From assembly GCA_025093985.1 (NCBI GenBank), contig JACAAK010000004.1, positions 4,216,001 through 4,280,000 on the forward strand: a stretch of DNA of 64,000 nt. The letters run 5' to 3'. Positions 11,834 through 22,802 of this stretch are shown here, in pieces (within the stretch, counting starts at the first letter, position 1; each line of letters begins with the position of its first letter). The notes under the pieces are model-generated. The model did no database searches. It was not told the origin of the DNA and was given only the letters and a program-made list of their open reading frames with translations. The translations under genes and the position numbers were made by a program. This stretch comes from Calvatia gigantea (lineage: Eukaryota; Basidiomycota; Agaricomycetes; Agaricales; Lycoperdaceae).

Positions 11834-12044
11834 GAGGGACAAAACTGTTCCAATGTACTTAAAATATTAATTAATTAATAACTCCCCCAAAACAAAGGAT
11901 TACATAATCATACTTTGCATATGATTAGATAAGATACTGGACTATCTACAATTAAATTAGGAAGTGCACAGCCACAGTAGTCCTTGAGTTATGAGCTGAT
12001 CTTCTGAAAAGTTCAAAACATTGGAACGGTTTTGTCCCTTACTG
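11834..12044. repeat. Tc1 right terminal inverted repeat
   Basis: Reverse complement of 10440-10650 with only a few differences. It carries the same outer and inner opposing 20-base motifs. Confidence 0.9.
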
Positions 12045-12427
12045 TATATATAGACAAGTAACATATCAATACAGTACAATACAGTAGTACACTGTTGTAG
12101 TATATAAACCCCTCAACTTGACCAGTAGACCCCATCGTTTCTACTTGGTTAGGTGGAGACTCAATCTATAACTCTTATCATCCTCTCTTGTGATCTAAAC
12201 TTAAGAACCTCTTCTCAGCAACTAAGCTTTACATCATAAGACATCATAGGAGTTATTAATTGAAGGTTCAAGACCTCTGATCGTAAGATGTAAGGTTATT
12301 TATAGTTACATTGTAGGTAACTATATTTAGCCAATAAGCCTTCAAGAAGGAGTCCCCTTTGGTATCATCTGCAGATAGATACTGGATCAGCGAAGGATAA
12401 AGCTGATCTCACTATAACAGTGTAGGT

Positions 12428-12506
12428 ATTGAAATAGTCAATGCCTGGTACTTGGGAGAATCCCTATGCAACAAGGCATGCCTTATAGTGGACTGCATTC
12501 CCTTGG
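12428..12506 (-). repeat. 79-bp duplicate of Copia RT segment, left copy
   Basis: Identical to 14454-14532. Read on the minus strand it encodes the Copia RT segment around GNAVHYKACLVA. The two copies bracket a Gypsy-derived segment. Confidence 0.9.
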
Positions 12507-13208
12507 TGATGGTTTTGATGAAATGTCATAGGGTGTTGACTTCCTCTTTCATTGAGACTGTGGTTTCTTCATCCATAGGGGTACTGGCTCAGACATTAGA
12601 GATGGGTGGGGGCCTGACAGTGTTGCACAGTTTTTTGAGGGTGCTGTGAATCCTGCTGATGAGTTCCTCAGTGCTGGAGTCATCCAGAGTGGTGTCTCTT
12701 CTGAGCAGGTTGGAGGCAATGTCTCCTAGTTCTAGGAAGATTTTGGTGATGTTGATACCTTTGAATACTTCAATAGCAAGGTTGATTCTGCTATGTAAAC
12801 TGTCAATGTAGGTTTGTTTGGTTTAGGTGAGTGAGGATTGGCTGAGTGTGTGGAAGATGGCAGGGATATGTTGACTGGTCGATGCTGAGGCATTTTCAAA
12901 CCCAGTGTACATGTCTGCAAAGGTAATGCAGGTGGTAGCAAGTATAATGAAGCAGTTGGTGTTCAGTCTCTGGTTTTGAATGGTGATGGTGGCTAGCTCT
13001 TCATTGGTGGCATTATTGACATCTTTGAGTAGGTCTTCGAGGAGCCCCTAGGCTGGGGATGGAGTTGTGGCCATGTTGAAATGGGTGCTGCTTAGGGCAG
13101 GGGCTTTATTACTTCCCAGAGTGGGAAAGGGCACAGATGAGATTCTAGTGGGGTTGGGGTGAACAAAGAAGGCGATGGTAATGCAGCTGGATTGAGAGGT
13201 GGGCATGT
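12507..13208 (-). pseudogene. Unidentified retroelement-associated ORF, copy 2
   Basis: On the minus strand this follows directly after the Gypsy chromodomain. It reads from about 13205 (MPTSQSSCITIAFFVHPNP), with some stops, through MDEETTVSMKEEVNTL near 12540. The 3' part is the homologue of 9720-9897. I see no zinc knuckle, protease or capsid motif that I could name. It may be a downstream accessory ORF or the gag of an adjacent element. Confidence 0.45.
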
Positions 13209-14453
13209 TTGTTTAGCTGGTTAAGTTGCTACATGGTTTTCTGGATTTTCTGGGTTTTTTGCCCCCCTTTTTATGAGTATCCTCCAAATGTCTGTTTAAG
13301 TAGTCTTGTATGGCTTCTTTTGTATTTCCTAGGTTGGATTCCACAGTCCACATATCTTCCTTGTTGCTATAGCCTTTCCAGTGTACTAGGAATTGATAGC
13401 CGCATCCACACTTTCATTATTCTCAGATCTCATCTACTTTGTATTCTTCCTCATTGTTGATGATGACCAGGTCCAGTGCCAGTGCTTCCCTTTGGCTTGG
13501 GAACTCTACTTGGTGTGTTGGTGTCAGGATTTGCTTATTAAAAACATCATGGATGGCCCATCCGTCTGGCAGACTGAGCTGATATGCAGGGTCCCCTATC
13601 TTTTCCTTTATAAGGAAAGGTCCATACTGCTTTTGGCCTAGCTTCTTTGATGTCTGATTGGTATGGATGTTTGTGTTTTCTAGCCATACTTTGTCACCAA
13701 TTTGGTATATTATGATGTGGAGCTTGCTATTGTTGTGCTGTTGTTTAATCTTTTCCTGATATAGTCATAGCACTGATAAGGTGTTAGCTCAGGCATTCTG
13801 TAGGTGTTTCAGGAATTCTGTGGCTGTAGGATTATTTATTGTCTCACTGTTCTTCCCCTTCTATGGATGTCTTCTGTAGTTGAGGAAAAATGGCATTTCC
13901 CCTGTTCCCCCATGTTGTTTGTCATTATAGTGGAATTCTGCTATTGGCAGCCAGTCAGCCCAGTCATTCTGGTCATAATTGCAGTACAGGTGGATGTAGG
14001 TTTCCACTTCTCTGTTGATGCATTCAGTTTGTCCATTGGTCTGTGGGTAATATGCCATTGATAGGTTGCGTTCTATACCAAGCCCCTTGAATAGCTTTTT
14101 TGTGAATTCTGATGTGAACTGGGGTCCACAGTCACTGAGTACTTTCCTTGGCAGTCCATGTAACTTCCATATTTCATCTTGATAGATCTGTGTGACATCT
14201 TTAGATATAATATCTGTTGTCATTGCTGTGAGCCATATCATCTTTGTGAAATGGTTGGCAATGACTAGTATTGTGTCCTTTCCCCCTGACATTGGTAGAG
14301 GTCTAATCATGTCAATGCTGATTTCTTCCCATGGGCCATTAGGTACTGGGAGGGGATATAGTGGTGACTTGAGTGGTGTTGTTCTTGGTTTGTTCCTTTG
14401 GCATGTCTGACAGCCCTAGGTGTATCTTTTTATGTCTTTTCATATGGTCAGCC
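13209..14453 (-). pseudogene. Ty3/Gypsy integrase plus chromodomain fragment
   Basis: The minus strand encodes an integrase core. The three acidic residues lie in SIDMIRPLP (near 14325), SDCGPQFTS (near 14130) and NGQTECINREVE (near 14030). The C-terminal chromodomain is visible near 13390-13290 as YQFLVHWKGYSNKEDMWTVESNL. Chromodomain integrases of chromoviruses direct insertion to heterochromatin. Scattered stops and frame changes make it a pseudogene. It is flanked by the 79-bp Copia duplicates and is detached from its RT, which lies at 16588-18830. Confidence 0.8.
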
Positions 14454-14532
14454 ATTGAAATAGTCAATGCCTGGTACTTGGGAGAATCCCTATGCAACAA
14501 GGCATGCCTTATAGTGGACTGCATTCCCTTGG
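14454..14532 (-). repeat. 79-bp duplicate of Copia RT segment, right copy
   Basis: Identical to 12428-12506 over all 79 bases. This copy is continuous with the rest of Copia pol to its right, so it is the original context. Confidence 0.9.
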
Positions 14533-16587
14533 GCATCTTTCTTGACTTTGTAAACCCACTTTGATCTGACAATGTTTGCTTCGGATGGCAAGTCTGTGAG
14601 TTCCCATGTTCCCGCTTGCATCAGCGTGGCATACTCCTCTTCCATCCCACTATGCCACTATGGCCAGTCTGGCCTCCTCATGGCCTCCTTCAAGGTTTTT
14701 GGCTCCATGGACTCTACTTTGTCCATCCCCAATGAGAATGCCCAAACTTCCTCCCAATCTGCCTCTTCAACAAAGGTAACAGTGCAGTCTTCAAGGATGT
14801 CAAGAGCTTTCTGGCTAGGATTTCAGGTTTGACATGGGCATTCTATAGGTGTATCATTATCACCATCTATGTTGGTGGTGACAGGTTTTTGCTCAAGTGT
14901 AGGGTTGGTGGCAGTGAGTGTGGTGGTGGGCTCAAGGATAGGTGCTGAATCCTTGGTACCTTCCAAGATGAGTATTGATTCACATCAAATCTCACTTGTT
15001 AACTGATTCTTCCCTTTGAGATTTGGGTTAGTGAATGTAATGTTCCACTCAACACGAACAGCTCTGGTGTCTGGATACAAGATCTGCATGCTATTACTGT
15101 CATCATCAAAGCCCAACCATTTCCCTTCCTTTGTGTGTAGATCCAACTTATCACCCCCTCCTTGGAAAACCCAACATACCTCATTCCACTCGCATAGGTC
15201 CTTCAGGTCTAGTTTCTGTTTGTATACCACCTCAAAAGGAGTTTTCCCTGCAATCACCCTTGTACTAGTCCTATTCATCAACCATACAATGTGCCGGGCA
15301 CATTCTGTCCATAATGATTTTGGAAGCTGTGCAACATGGTTGAGTGCTTGAATGCACTCGAGGATAGTATGGTTTCAATGTTCTGCTATGCCATTGTGCT
15401 GTGGAGTGTCATGGACAGTGAGTTTGACTTGAGTGCCTCATGATTGTAGATATTCACGAAAAACATTCCCTGTGTATTTGCCTCCATAGTCTGAGTGTAG
15501 CGTCTTGATCTAGGCATGGAATTGTGTCTCACACTATGTCTCAAAGGTTTTGTAGGCCTTCAGGACCTCTGACTTCACTATAAGGAACCCAATATGGGTC
15601 TACCTAGAGTAATCATCAGTGAACGTAATGTAGTACTTCTTTCCTTTTCGAGTCTCGACTGTCGCTGGTCCCCAGACATCAGAGTGAATTTTGGCAGCAA
15701 ATTCCTTTGCTTCCTCACCATGGCACTCCTTTGCTACTCCTTTTCACATCAATTTTGCAAACACACATGCCTCACAGAAGAGTTTGGTATCCCCATCCAC
15801 TTCTAGTCTCAATCCTGTCACCATTCCATCCCTGACTAACTTCTTAGCTGCATCAGGCATGATGTGACTGAGACGGTGGTGTATCAAATCTAGTGTGAGT
15901 ATCTCTCCAACAGCATTGACTTCCAGTTTGCCCTCAGCCTCTCTTAGAATCCTATACAGGCTCTTTCTGCTTCATGGAATTTCTGCAATGTGGGTCCTAC
16001 TTGGATCACAGATAATACACTTCCCATTTGCAAAGGTCGTTGTAAATCCTGCCTCATCGAGGCAGTCAATTGACACAAGTATATAGCTGGCCTCTAAGGA
16101 GTATAAGACTTCCTTTAGCCGTAATTTTGAGGTCATCCCTCCATTCAGTATGTCAAGGATAACATCTCCCTTGCCAATAGCACTGAAATTCTGTTTATTT
16201 GCAGCATGGAGAGGTCATGAGGGGGTGCTCTTGAATGTAGTGAAGGCCTCGCAATATGGGGAAATATGTTGTAATGTCCCTGAATTGAAAATCTCGATCC
16301 ACATTGTGGTAAGTGGTTTCTGGACCTGGCCTACAGTGACTTCATCACTGATATTGCACATATTGGTGTCAGAGTTGTCCTCTTTGACAGCTTCCTCAAT
16401 GAACCACTCCCCTTCAAGATCACCTATTTCCATTATTATTGACGTAGACATCCAGTCATCATTGTCATCTACCCTGGTATCTGACTCATCATCTTCAGCA
16501 CCAATCTCTATGGCAAGAGACTCATTGAAGTCATCTTCAACAATGTTAGCTGAACTACTACCACCACCCTTTCCTCTTGGGGCTGGT
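14533..16587 (-). pseudogene. Copia pol fragment: integrase and start of reverse transcriptase
   Basis: Reading the minus strand from the right, 16375-15900 holds the end of gag or protease and the pre-integrase region. The stretch 15900-15280 holds the integrase core with many stops. At 15281-14985 is the integrase tail (GKTPFEVVYKQKLDLKDL; GKWLGFDDDSNSMQILYPDTR). Near 14830-14533 the RT N-terminus appears (MEEEYATLMQAGTWEL.DLP, then KWVYKVKKDA), continuing into the 79-bp repeat. The RT catalytic core with YxDD is missing. It belongs to the element whose gag is at 18986-20045 and whose LTR starts at 20094. Confidence 0.75.
16375..16587 (-). repeat. Copia gag duplicate, left copy
   Basis: Matches 18986-19105. 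Both begin TTGTCCTCTTTGACAGC and share the run with CAAGAGACTCATTGAAGTC. This left copy has about 96 extra bases (16409-16504) that are deleted in the right copy. The pair brackets the Gypsy protease-RT segment. Confidence 0.8.
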
Positions 16588-18985
16588 AATCATGAGTGAT
16601 TAGTTCTGTCATCCTATGTTGCCCTGGGTGTCCTGCATTGGGGACATTGTGGTATTGCTGGAGGATTTCTTCTCATAACTTTGGGTCTGGAGGTATGTAT
16701 ACACTATTCCCTTTATACACCACTCTGTTGTCTTCAGTGAAGTTTGACTCATCTTTTCATAGTTCAGTAATGACTGGCATTTCCCTTTGGGGTTTTCTTC
16801 ATATCTTTTCTAGGAACATTGGTTCCAGGAACAGTTCAGCCTGCAATAGTACTGTGTCGTCAGTACTTTCTGATTGCAGCCAGCTTTCTTTGATCATGGT
16901 AACTAGCTTGTCTTCTGTTGCTTCTGGTACTTAGTGTATGTGGGATAGTAGGTCAGCCTTCATGTTGGTTTTTCTGGGCACATGTTGTAGGATGAAGTCA
17001 TAGTCCTGTAATCATAGATACTACTGGGCCTGTCATCCATTCAGTTTCTGCAGCTCTCTATAGTACTTTAAGTTTTTGTAGTCTGTCCAGATCTTGAACT
17101 TCTCTTCAGCATCTAGCAGGTAGTATCTCCATTCTTTCAGGGCATGTACAATAGCCAGTAGCTCCTTATTGTAGATTTCATAATTGCATTTGGCTGGTGA
17201 GAGTGTCCGTGATGTGAATGTGATTGGATGCCATTTGTTTTCCTATAACTGTGATAACACTTCTCTTAATGCATAGTCTGATGCATCTATCTCCACCCAG
17301 AACTGTCCTTGTCTTTGTGGTAGTGTCAAGGTGGGTTCTTCAGTGATATGTCTTTTTAGTTCATTGAATGCTGCTTGGTGTTCTGTATTCCATTCCCATG
17401 CAGTTACCCCTTTGAGTTTATTTAGTGGTCCTGTGATCTTGCTGAAGTTCTTGATGAAGCATTGATAGTAGTTGGCAAAGCCTAGGAATTGTTCTACTCC
17501 CTTTGTGTTTTTGGGTTTGGGCCAGTCTCACACTGATTTGACCTTTTCTTCCTCCATTTCAATTTTTCCATGTCCTACTTTGACTCCTAGCATTGGAATC
17601 TCTTCTGTGTTGAATATGCATTTAGATCATTTGAAGCATAGGTTATACTGGTTTGCTCATTTTAGAAATTGTATGGTTCATTCTCATAGTTGCTCCCTTG
17701 TGTTGCCAGGGATTGTGAAGTCATCCATGTAGTTTACGATATCTCCATTTTATAGCAGGTCATGGAAGATGCTTGTCATCATGCAAGAGAAGGTTCTGGG
17801 TGAGTTGCTTAGTCTGAAATACATGACCATTGGCTCAAAGAGCCCTTTGTTTGTGAGGAATGCTGCTTTCCATTCATCTTCCTCCTTAATTCTGACATTA
17901 TTGTAGCCCTAAATGATGTCTAGCTTGTTGAAATATTTTGCTTTCCCCGGTTTGTCAATGACTTCTCCAATCCTCAGAAGTGGGGTTTTGTCTTTAACCA
18001 CTACACTGTTCAACCACCAGTAGTCCTGTATTAGTCATTTAGATCCATCCTTTTTTGGGATAAAGAAGGTAGGTGCCACATATAGGGATTTTGATGGTCT
18101 TATTCATCCAGATTCTAGGTTTTCCTTGATAAAAGCTCAGAGTTTGTCTTGTTCCTTGATTGTCATGTTATATGTTCCTGTGTTTATTTCTTTGGGGGCA
18201 TCCTCAGTTAGGATTATTTCGTGGTCCTATTCTGTCTGTTCCAGAAGTTTGTCAAAGGTTGTCTTGTTGAATAGATGGATGAATGGTCATACATAATCTA
18301 GTAGGTCTTCTAGTTTGATCGGGTCTGGTTCTTCTTCCTCTTTCCATAGGTCTTCTGTGATGGCTATGCTCCACATTTTGTCTATGATATGAATGTTTTG
18401 ATGGAGAAATTGGCAGTCTGATGGGCATTGGGTGAACTTGATTTCTCCAGTGTTCCAATCTACTTCTGGGTTATGTTTGACTAGCCAATCATGGCCCAGA
18501 AATATTTCTGCCCTATCTTGTAGCTGTATAGCTGATGCCTCAATTTTTTCCCAGTGTCCTTGGATATCCATCTTGATAGTTGCTATTTCTGTTACTTTTT
18601 CTCCTTGATTTGGGATTCTATCTACATTTAGTATCAGGATTTGTTGCTCTAGTTTCCATGTCGGGATATTTTCTTCATCAACTAGTTTCTTGCTAATGCT
18701 GCTGGTAGTGCACTCTGAGTCCCCAATTGTGTTTACTGTAACCCTTTTTCCTTTTGTGTGGATATTGCTTTTCAGGTTTAATTCACACTTTCGTCTCTAA
18801 GAAATTGTGTAGAATTTGTCTGATATCCTAGATACAAGTTTCTTGACTCTTGAGGCAGCACCTACTTGGAGTCCTCAGAAAAATCCTTCTTCTCTTCCAC
18901 CTCAGCTTCTTCTATCCTATAGATTTGCACTTTTTTGGGTGCAGTGTATGCCTTTGCTATATACCCAGTCTTTGCTCCTAGTGCA
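16588..18985 (-). pseudogene. Ty3/Gypsy protease, reverse transcriptase and RNase H fragment
   Basis: On the minus strand, from right to left: a retropepsin-like region with DSECTTSSIS near 18720 (the usual DSG is DSE here) and FLGHDWLVKHNPEVDW near 18490. Then the RT palm with the Gypsy motif GYNNVRI near 17900 and the catalytic NYMDDF near 17730. RNase H (ITFTSRTLSPAKCNYEIYNKE) is near 17200, and the connection toward integrase (NAGHPGQHRMTEL) near 16630. At least ten in-frame stops are present; one replaces the conserved Trp before GYNN. The fragment is inserted in Copia sequence, which is duplicated on both sides. Confidence 0.85.
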
Positions 18986-20045
18986 ATTGTCCTCTTTGAC
19001 AGCTTCCTCAATGAACCACTATCTCTATGGCAAGAGACTCATTGAAGTCATCTTCAACAATGTTAGCTGAACTACTACCACCACCCTTTCCCTTTTCTTG
19101 GGGGCTGGTCCCACCGCTGTAGTTTCCCTCCTGAGTGATCTTCTTCTTAGGGCATTCACACTGCCAGTGCCTGAATTCTCCACATTCATGGCACTTCCCC
19201 TTTCTCCCTCCCTTCTTTGGCTGCCATGCTAGCTTGCCTCCACCTCCAACAAACATGGCGTTATCCACATCTGGCTTGGATGAAGATTTCCCAGAATGAT
19301 TAGATTGGGTGCACTCCCATTCGTCACTGATCAGAATGATCAAGATATCAGGGTCTATAGTATGGTTAAGGGATGAGTGAAGACAGGTGGCTGAGAGCTG
19401 TCCAGATGTGAAATTTGAGAGCCAACGAGGTAGGGAAGATATGACTGTGCTTCAGTAGTCATTATCACTAATTTGGACACTGACAGCCGACAACTTGTTT
19501 TGCTTTGCACTAAGGCCATTCGAGAAGAGTCGAACATCACTCTTGTCTGGGCAATGGGATGCCATGAAGTCATGGCAAAGACATGCCTGTGAGAAGGCAC
19601 CCTTGTAAGTATATTCCTGAACAACATTGTCCCACATCATTTTGACACTGGAGCACCAAGCAATGGTCATAAGGGTTGAGTTGGGAATTTTTTGGAATAA
19701 CAGGGATCTCGTGACACACTCATTTTGGTTCCATGTATCAATCATCTCCTGGGTGACCATAGGTGCAGGAGGTGTCAGAATGGCATCAGGGGTTGGTGAA
19801 AGGGTTGTTGATCCCTCCAGTGCCTTTGGTGCACCAGAAGTACTTGTAGAGGGTGAGGGCTTGGCCAGGGTGGGTCCAGGGAGCTTCATGTGCTTCTTCA
19901 TTCCATCAAAGTGGCCCCAGAGGCCTCTCATCTCAACTTCGGTCATGAACCTGAGTGAAAACACAGCCCAGTTCGTACCTGCCAGCTCAAGTTTGGGAAC
20001 AGAAGAGGGAAGAGCATTATTCATGGTTAAGGCCATAATGTTCAT
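18986..20045 (-). pseudogene. Copia gag with CCHC zinc knuckle
   Basis: The gag starts at ATG 20045 (MNIMALTMNNALPSSVPKLELAGTNW). It runs to an in-frame stop near 19451, then continues in a neighbouring frame through TIDPDILI. The nucleocapsid knuckle is CHECGEFRHWQCEC at about 19180-19140 (C-x2-C-x4-H-x4-C). Gag packages the element RNA in virus-like particles. The stop and frame changes indicate decay. The last part, 18986-19105, is repeated at 16375-16587. Confidence 0.8.
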
Positions 20046-20081
20046 GCAAGCAATAATCTGTATTAGAATAGCAACAGGTCA

Positions 20082-20093
20082 GGGCCCATAACC
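20082..20093 (-). other. Copia primer-binding site (minus strand)
   Basis: GGGCCCATAACC on the plus strand is the reverse complement of the half-initiator-tRNA primer site, immediately inside the LTR that begins at 20094. Same motif as at 7700-7711. Confidence 0.8.
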
Positions 20094-20600
20094 TGTAGAA
20101 ACTGTATAAACTCAGTAACTTGTTATACGCACAAGAACTGATATATTAGTCATCTGTATAAACTGGTGATAGAATGAGCTTGGGTCTGGCTACAGAAGAA
20201 AGGATAACATACCTCAGTAACTTGTTATATGCATGAGAACTGAGGTATTCAGCTAATGAGACTATAGTACTTAAGCAATATCATAAGGCAGGGTCATACA
20301 CAAAAACTTTGTGTATCTAAGAGTCATAGCACTATGTTAAGTGTCCATCTATGAAATAGGTGCCCACTGTGCAAGTCTAACTGGCATAACAGTGGGCACT
20401 CTGATGGCCAGTATGGCACTCTGGATGTCTCAGAGCAGTTTGGCAATTCAACACTTCACTCTCAAAGTGAGTAATATTAGCTATGAACAATTGCTACATT
20501 CCATCAGAAAATGGTGTAATACTGCACTTATTGTAGCAGGTCTTATTGTTCTATTAGATACATGCTATTGTCACATTATGCTCTATATATGCTACTGGTT
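20094..20600 (-). mobile_element. Copia 5' LTR of the minus-strand element
   Basis: The LTR edge TG at 20094 directly follows the primer site. Inside, a segment of about 40 bases starting CAGTAACTTGTTATA at 20115 is repeated in diverged form at 20215, so the LTR carries a direct repeat at about 100-base spacing. The outer edge is not clear. Confidence 0.55.
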
Positions 20601-20639
20601 GTAAATAGCTCACCCTATACCCAGGTTGAAGGGTATTTC

Positions 20640-21070
20640 ACTAGGAACTTTAGTATATAAACCTATGTATTATGCATACATTCTTTAGACAATTCTAGTC
20701 TTTTCTTTTCTACTTGTATAACCAACTCTTAGCAAAGCTTCAAACATACCTCAAAGTATATCCCAGTGAGTAATGACTCCCCTCCACTACTAGCACAGAG
20801 CTACTCTAGTGTACTCGTCTCAATAGGGTCTAGTAGTTAGAACAGAGAGTTTATTACTACAGTGTTGTAGTTACTTGTGTACTATTGTACAGGTATGTTA
20901 CTAGTCTAGTTATATAGAACAATGGTACTATGTTAGTTGAACAATAGATGAGATAGTTCCTAACTAGTAGAACAATGGTAATCTATTTATAATAGTAAAG
21001 TGGTACAACTTTGAAGTGGTCTGACTTCTAAGTATTATATAATAGATCTATAATGTGACTTTATCTAATC
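20640..21070 (-). mobile_element. LTR relic related to the block at 9898-12419
   Basis: Its reverse complement resembles the sequences on either side of the Tc1 insertion (ACCACTTCAAAGTTGTACCACTTT versus the run near 10405-10430; AGTAACATACCTGTACAATAGTA versus 12058-12090). It lacks Tc1. It is AT-rich with no coding frame. Confidence 0.45.
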
Positions 21071-22802
21071 AGATAAGAGAAGAGAAGTTATATAGGTAAA
21101 GAGTCATATTCATAACATAGGAGGGAAGTATAGATGCAAAATAATTTGTGGTGATTTATAAAGGTTGATATCTTCAACCACCTCCTCTGGCAGGACCCCA
21201 TCTGCAAATATGTTGTCATCATCTCCATCAAAACCCTCTTCTGGTCATCTGAAATAGAAATTGGGTTGGCAAAAAACCACTTCAACATATAAATCTCTAG
21301 TAGCATGAAATAAGGTGTATCCTGTAATGCACACTAGGTCAAGTATGTACAGGATATGAGAAGCATACTGTTTCTGGTCAGCACTCCAGGTCACATTGCC
21401 AAACTCCTTCACATACTCAAAATTGCTTAGCCTCTCTACAATTCTTACATACATGAACAATAATGTTGCCTATGCTGTCATTATGGCATGTCCAGCCAGT
21501 AGGATACATAAGGATGAGCACTTCAAGGAGATTAGCATCCCTCTATATCTAGTAGGTAATGAGTGGTAAACACACCAACACATGTATCTATGATAGTGGG
21601 GAAGGAATTATCATATATCAAGATTGTTGGCATTGTGGAGGGGGGCAATATCGTGGTAGATTGAGCAATGCCACTGCTTGACTTGATATGTATTGGCAAG
21701 AGGGTTTTCTTCATTGTTTCTGAGATGGCGGGGCAAAGCTTGGCAGGCAAACAAGAACAATCCTTACCTTGTGTTGGCCCCCCAACCATTTTGTTTTGGT
21801 CTGCTGTTGCCAGTGGGGTGTTGGAAAGGATGGATGGTTCCAGCTTCGTTGATGCCAGGCGAAGTTTTGTTTTCGTGATTCTCCTGGAGTTAAGGATCCC
21901 CATGAAGTAATGTTTGTGTCCGTGGTTGTGGATCACGCCGTTGAGATGCTTCCACAAATTTTTATATACCCATGTGAATCTATTTCCTGTACACTGCCCA
22001 AACATGCAAAAATGCCCACCTGGATCTCTTCTGTAAGCGGGGTTTTTTGCCAATCCATCCATCTTTAAGCGGACGGACTGTCCCTTGGCCCGGCCGACAA
22101 TAACCTTCGACTCCAATGGCTTTCAAAATACGTGCCTTTTCCCTGTGATGCATAGCACACGAGGTGTAAACAACAGCTTCGTAGACCTGTAGTATCGTGG
22201 TGCTTCTTTCGTTCCCATCTTGTGGACATAACAGACATTCCCCAAGCTACCTCAGGCCTTGATTAAGACGTTGGCAATGGATGTGGTCAAATTGCATAAA
22301 GAAAGTTGCTCAACAATAGTGAAAGTAGAAATATCCATTCGAGATAGACTGGTCGATCGGTTCCTATCACTGTCAACGAAGTGTTACCATCACAAGCATC
22401 CTGGTTAACGTCAAGCTGCATTCGCATCTTCAGCCATTTGCGTCGGTCCTTCTCTGCGCCCACTAACAACTGTTTTGGGGATATGTGGGCGTCGACGTTT
22501 TGATGCACCGTCTACCATGGGGAGAGTTTGTTACCCAAGGCGAGGGAGACCTCCCGTATGCGATTAGAGAAGATCAACCAGAACGAGAGTTCACAAGTCT
22601 GGGGACGTCGTTATTCGGGTAGGCTTGTCGTATCTGCGACGTTGCGGATTGATGATCTCATTAGACCTCGGTGCTTGCGAGAGCTTCGATAGATCAGCAC
22701 TCCTGGACTCCTCGTTGGACGACCTGTCGTCGAGAGAAAAAATGTTGACTCTGACATCGAAAGGTTCCAGACCAGGACCTCACTTATTCCACGAGGACAA
22801 GA
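21071..22802. other. No confident gene; one unidentified minus-strand frame at 21532-22116
   Basis: The minus-strand frame 21532-22116 lacks an ATG at its upstream end and is preceded by a stop. It holds Cys/His residues in GGHFCMFGQC...LWKHLNGVIHNHGHKH that recall a zinc-binding module, but spacing is not diagnostic. A second short minus frame spans 21245-21460. GC content rises after about 21700, marking the exit from the retroelement block. Confidence 0.35.

Larger units (their letters stand above)
10440..12044 (-). mobile_element. Complete Tc1/mariner transposon, 1605 bp with 211-bp terminal inverted repeats
   Basis: The element is bounded by TA dinucleotides (10438-10439 and 12045-12046). 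It begins CAGTAAGGGACAAAACCG and ends with the inverted sequence. The arms 10440-10650 and 11834-12044 are both 211 bases and nearly identical. It holds one uninterrupted DD34E transposase. Intact ORF and matching arms indicate a recent insertion that may still be mobile. It sits inside the LTR-like block 9898-12419. Confidence 0.93.
9898..12419 (+). mobile_element. LTR-like block split by a Tc1 element
   Basis: The block starts TGTTAT and ends ATAACA, a terminal inverted repeat typical of LTRs. Removing the Tc1 element leaves about 915 bases. Parts flanking the Tc1 insertion resemble the reverse complement of about 20640-21070. No target-site duplication is visible: the left flank is GCTGG and the right flank GTGTA. 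It may therefore be a recombined rather than simple solo LTR. Confidence 0.45.

Noticed and set aside
9893..12424. Target-site duplication for the LTR-like block
   Set aside because: Flanks GCTGG and GTGTA differ; the block is kept as a candidate only because of its TGTTAT/ATAACA ends.
21532..22116. Minus-strand frame with Cys and His residues as a zinc-finger gene
   Set aside because: No ATG start, an upstream in-frame stop, and Cys/His spacing that fits no finger class I know.
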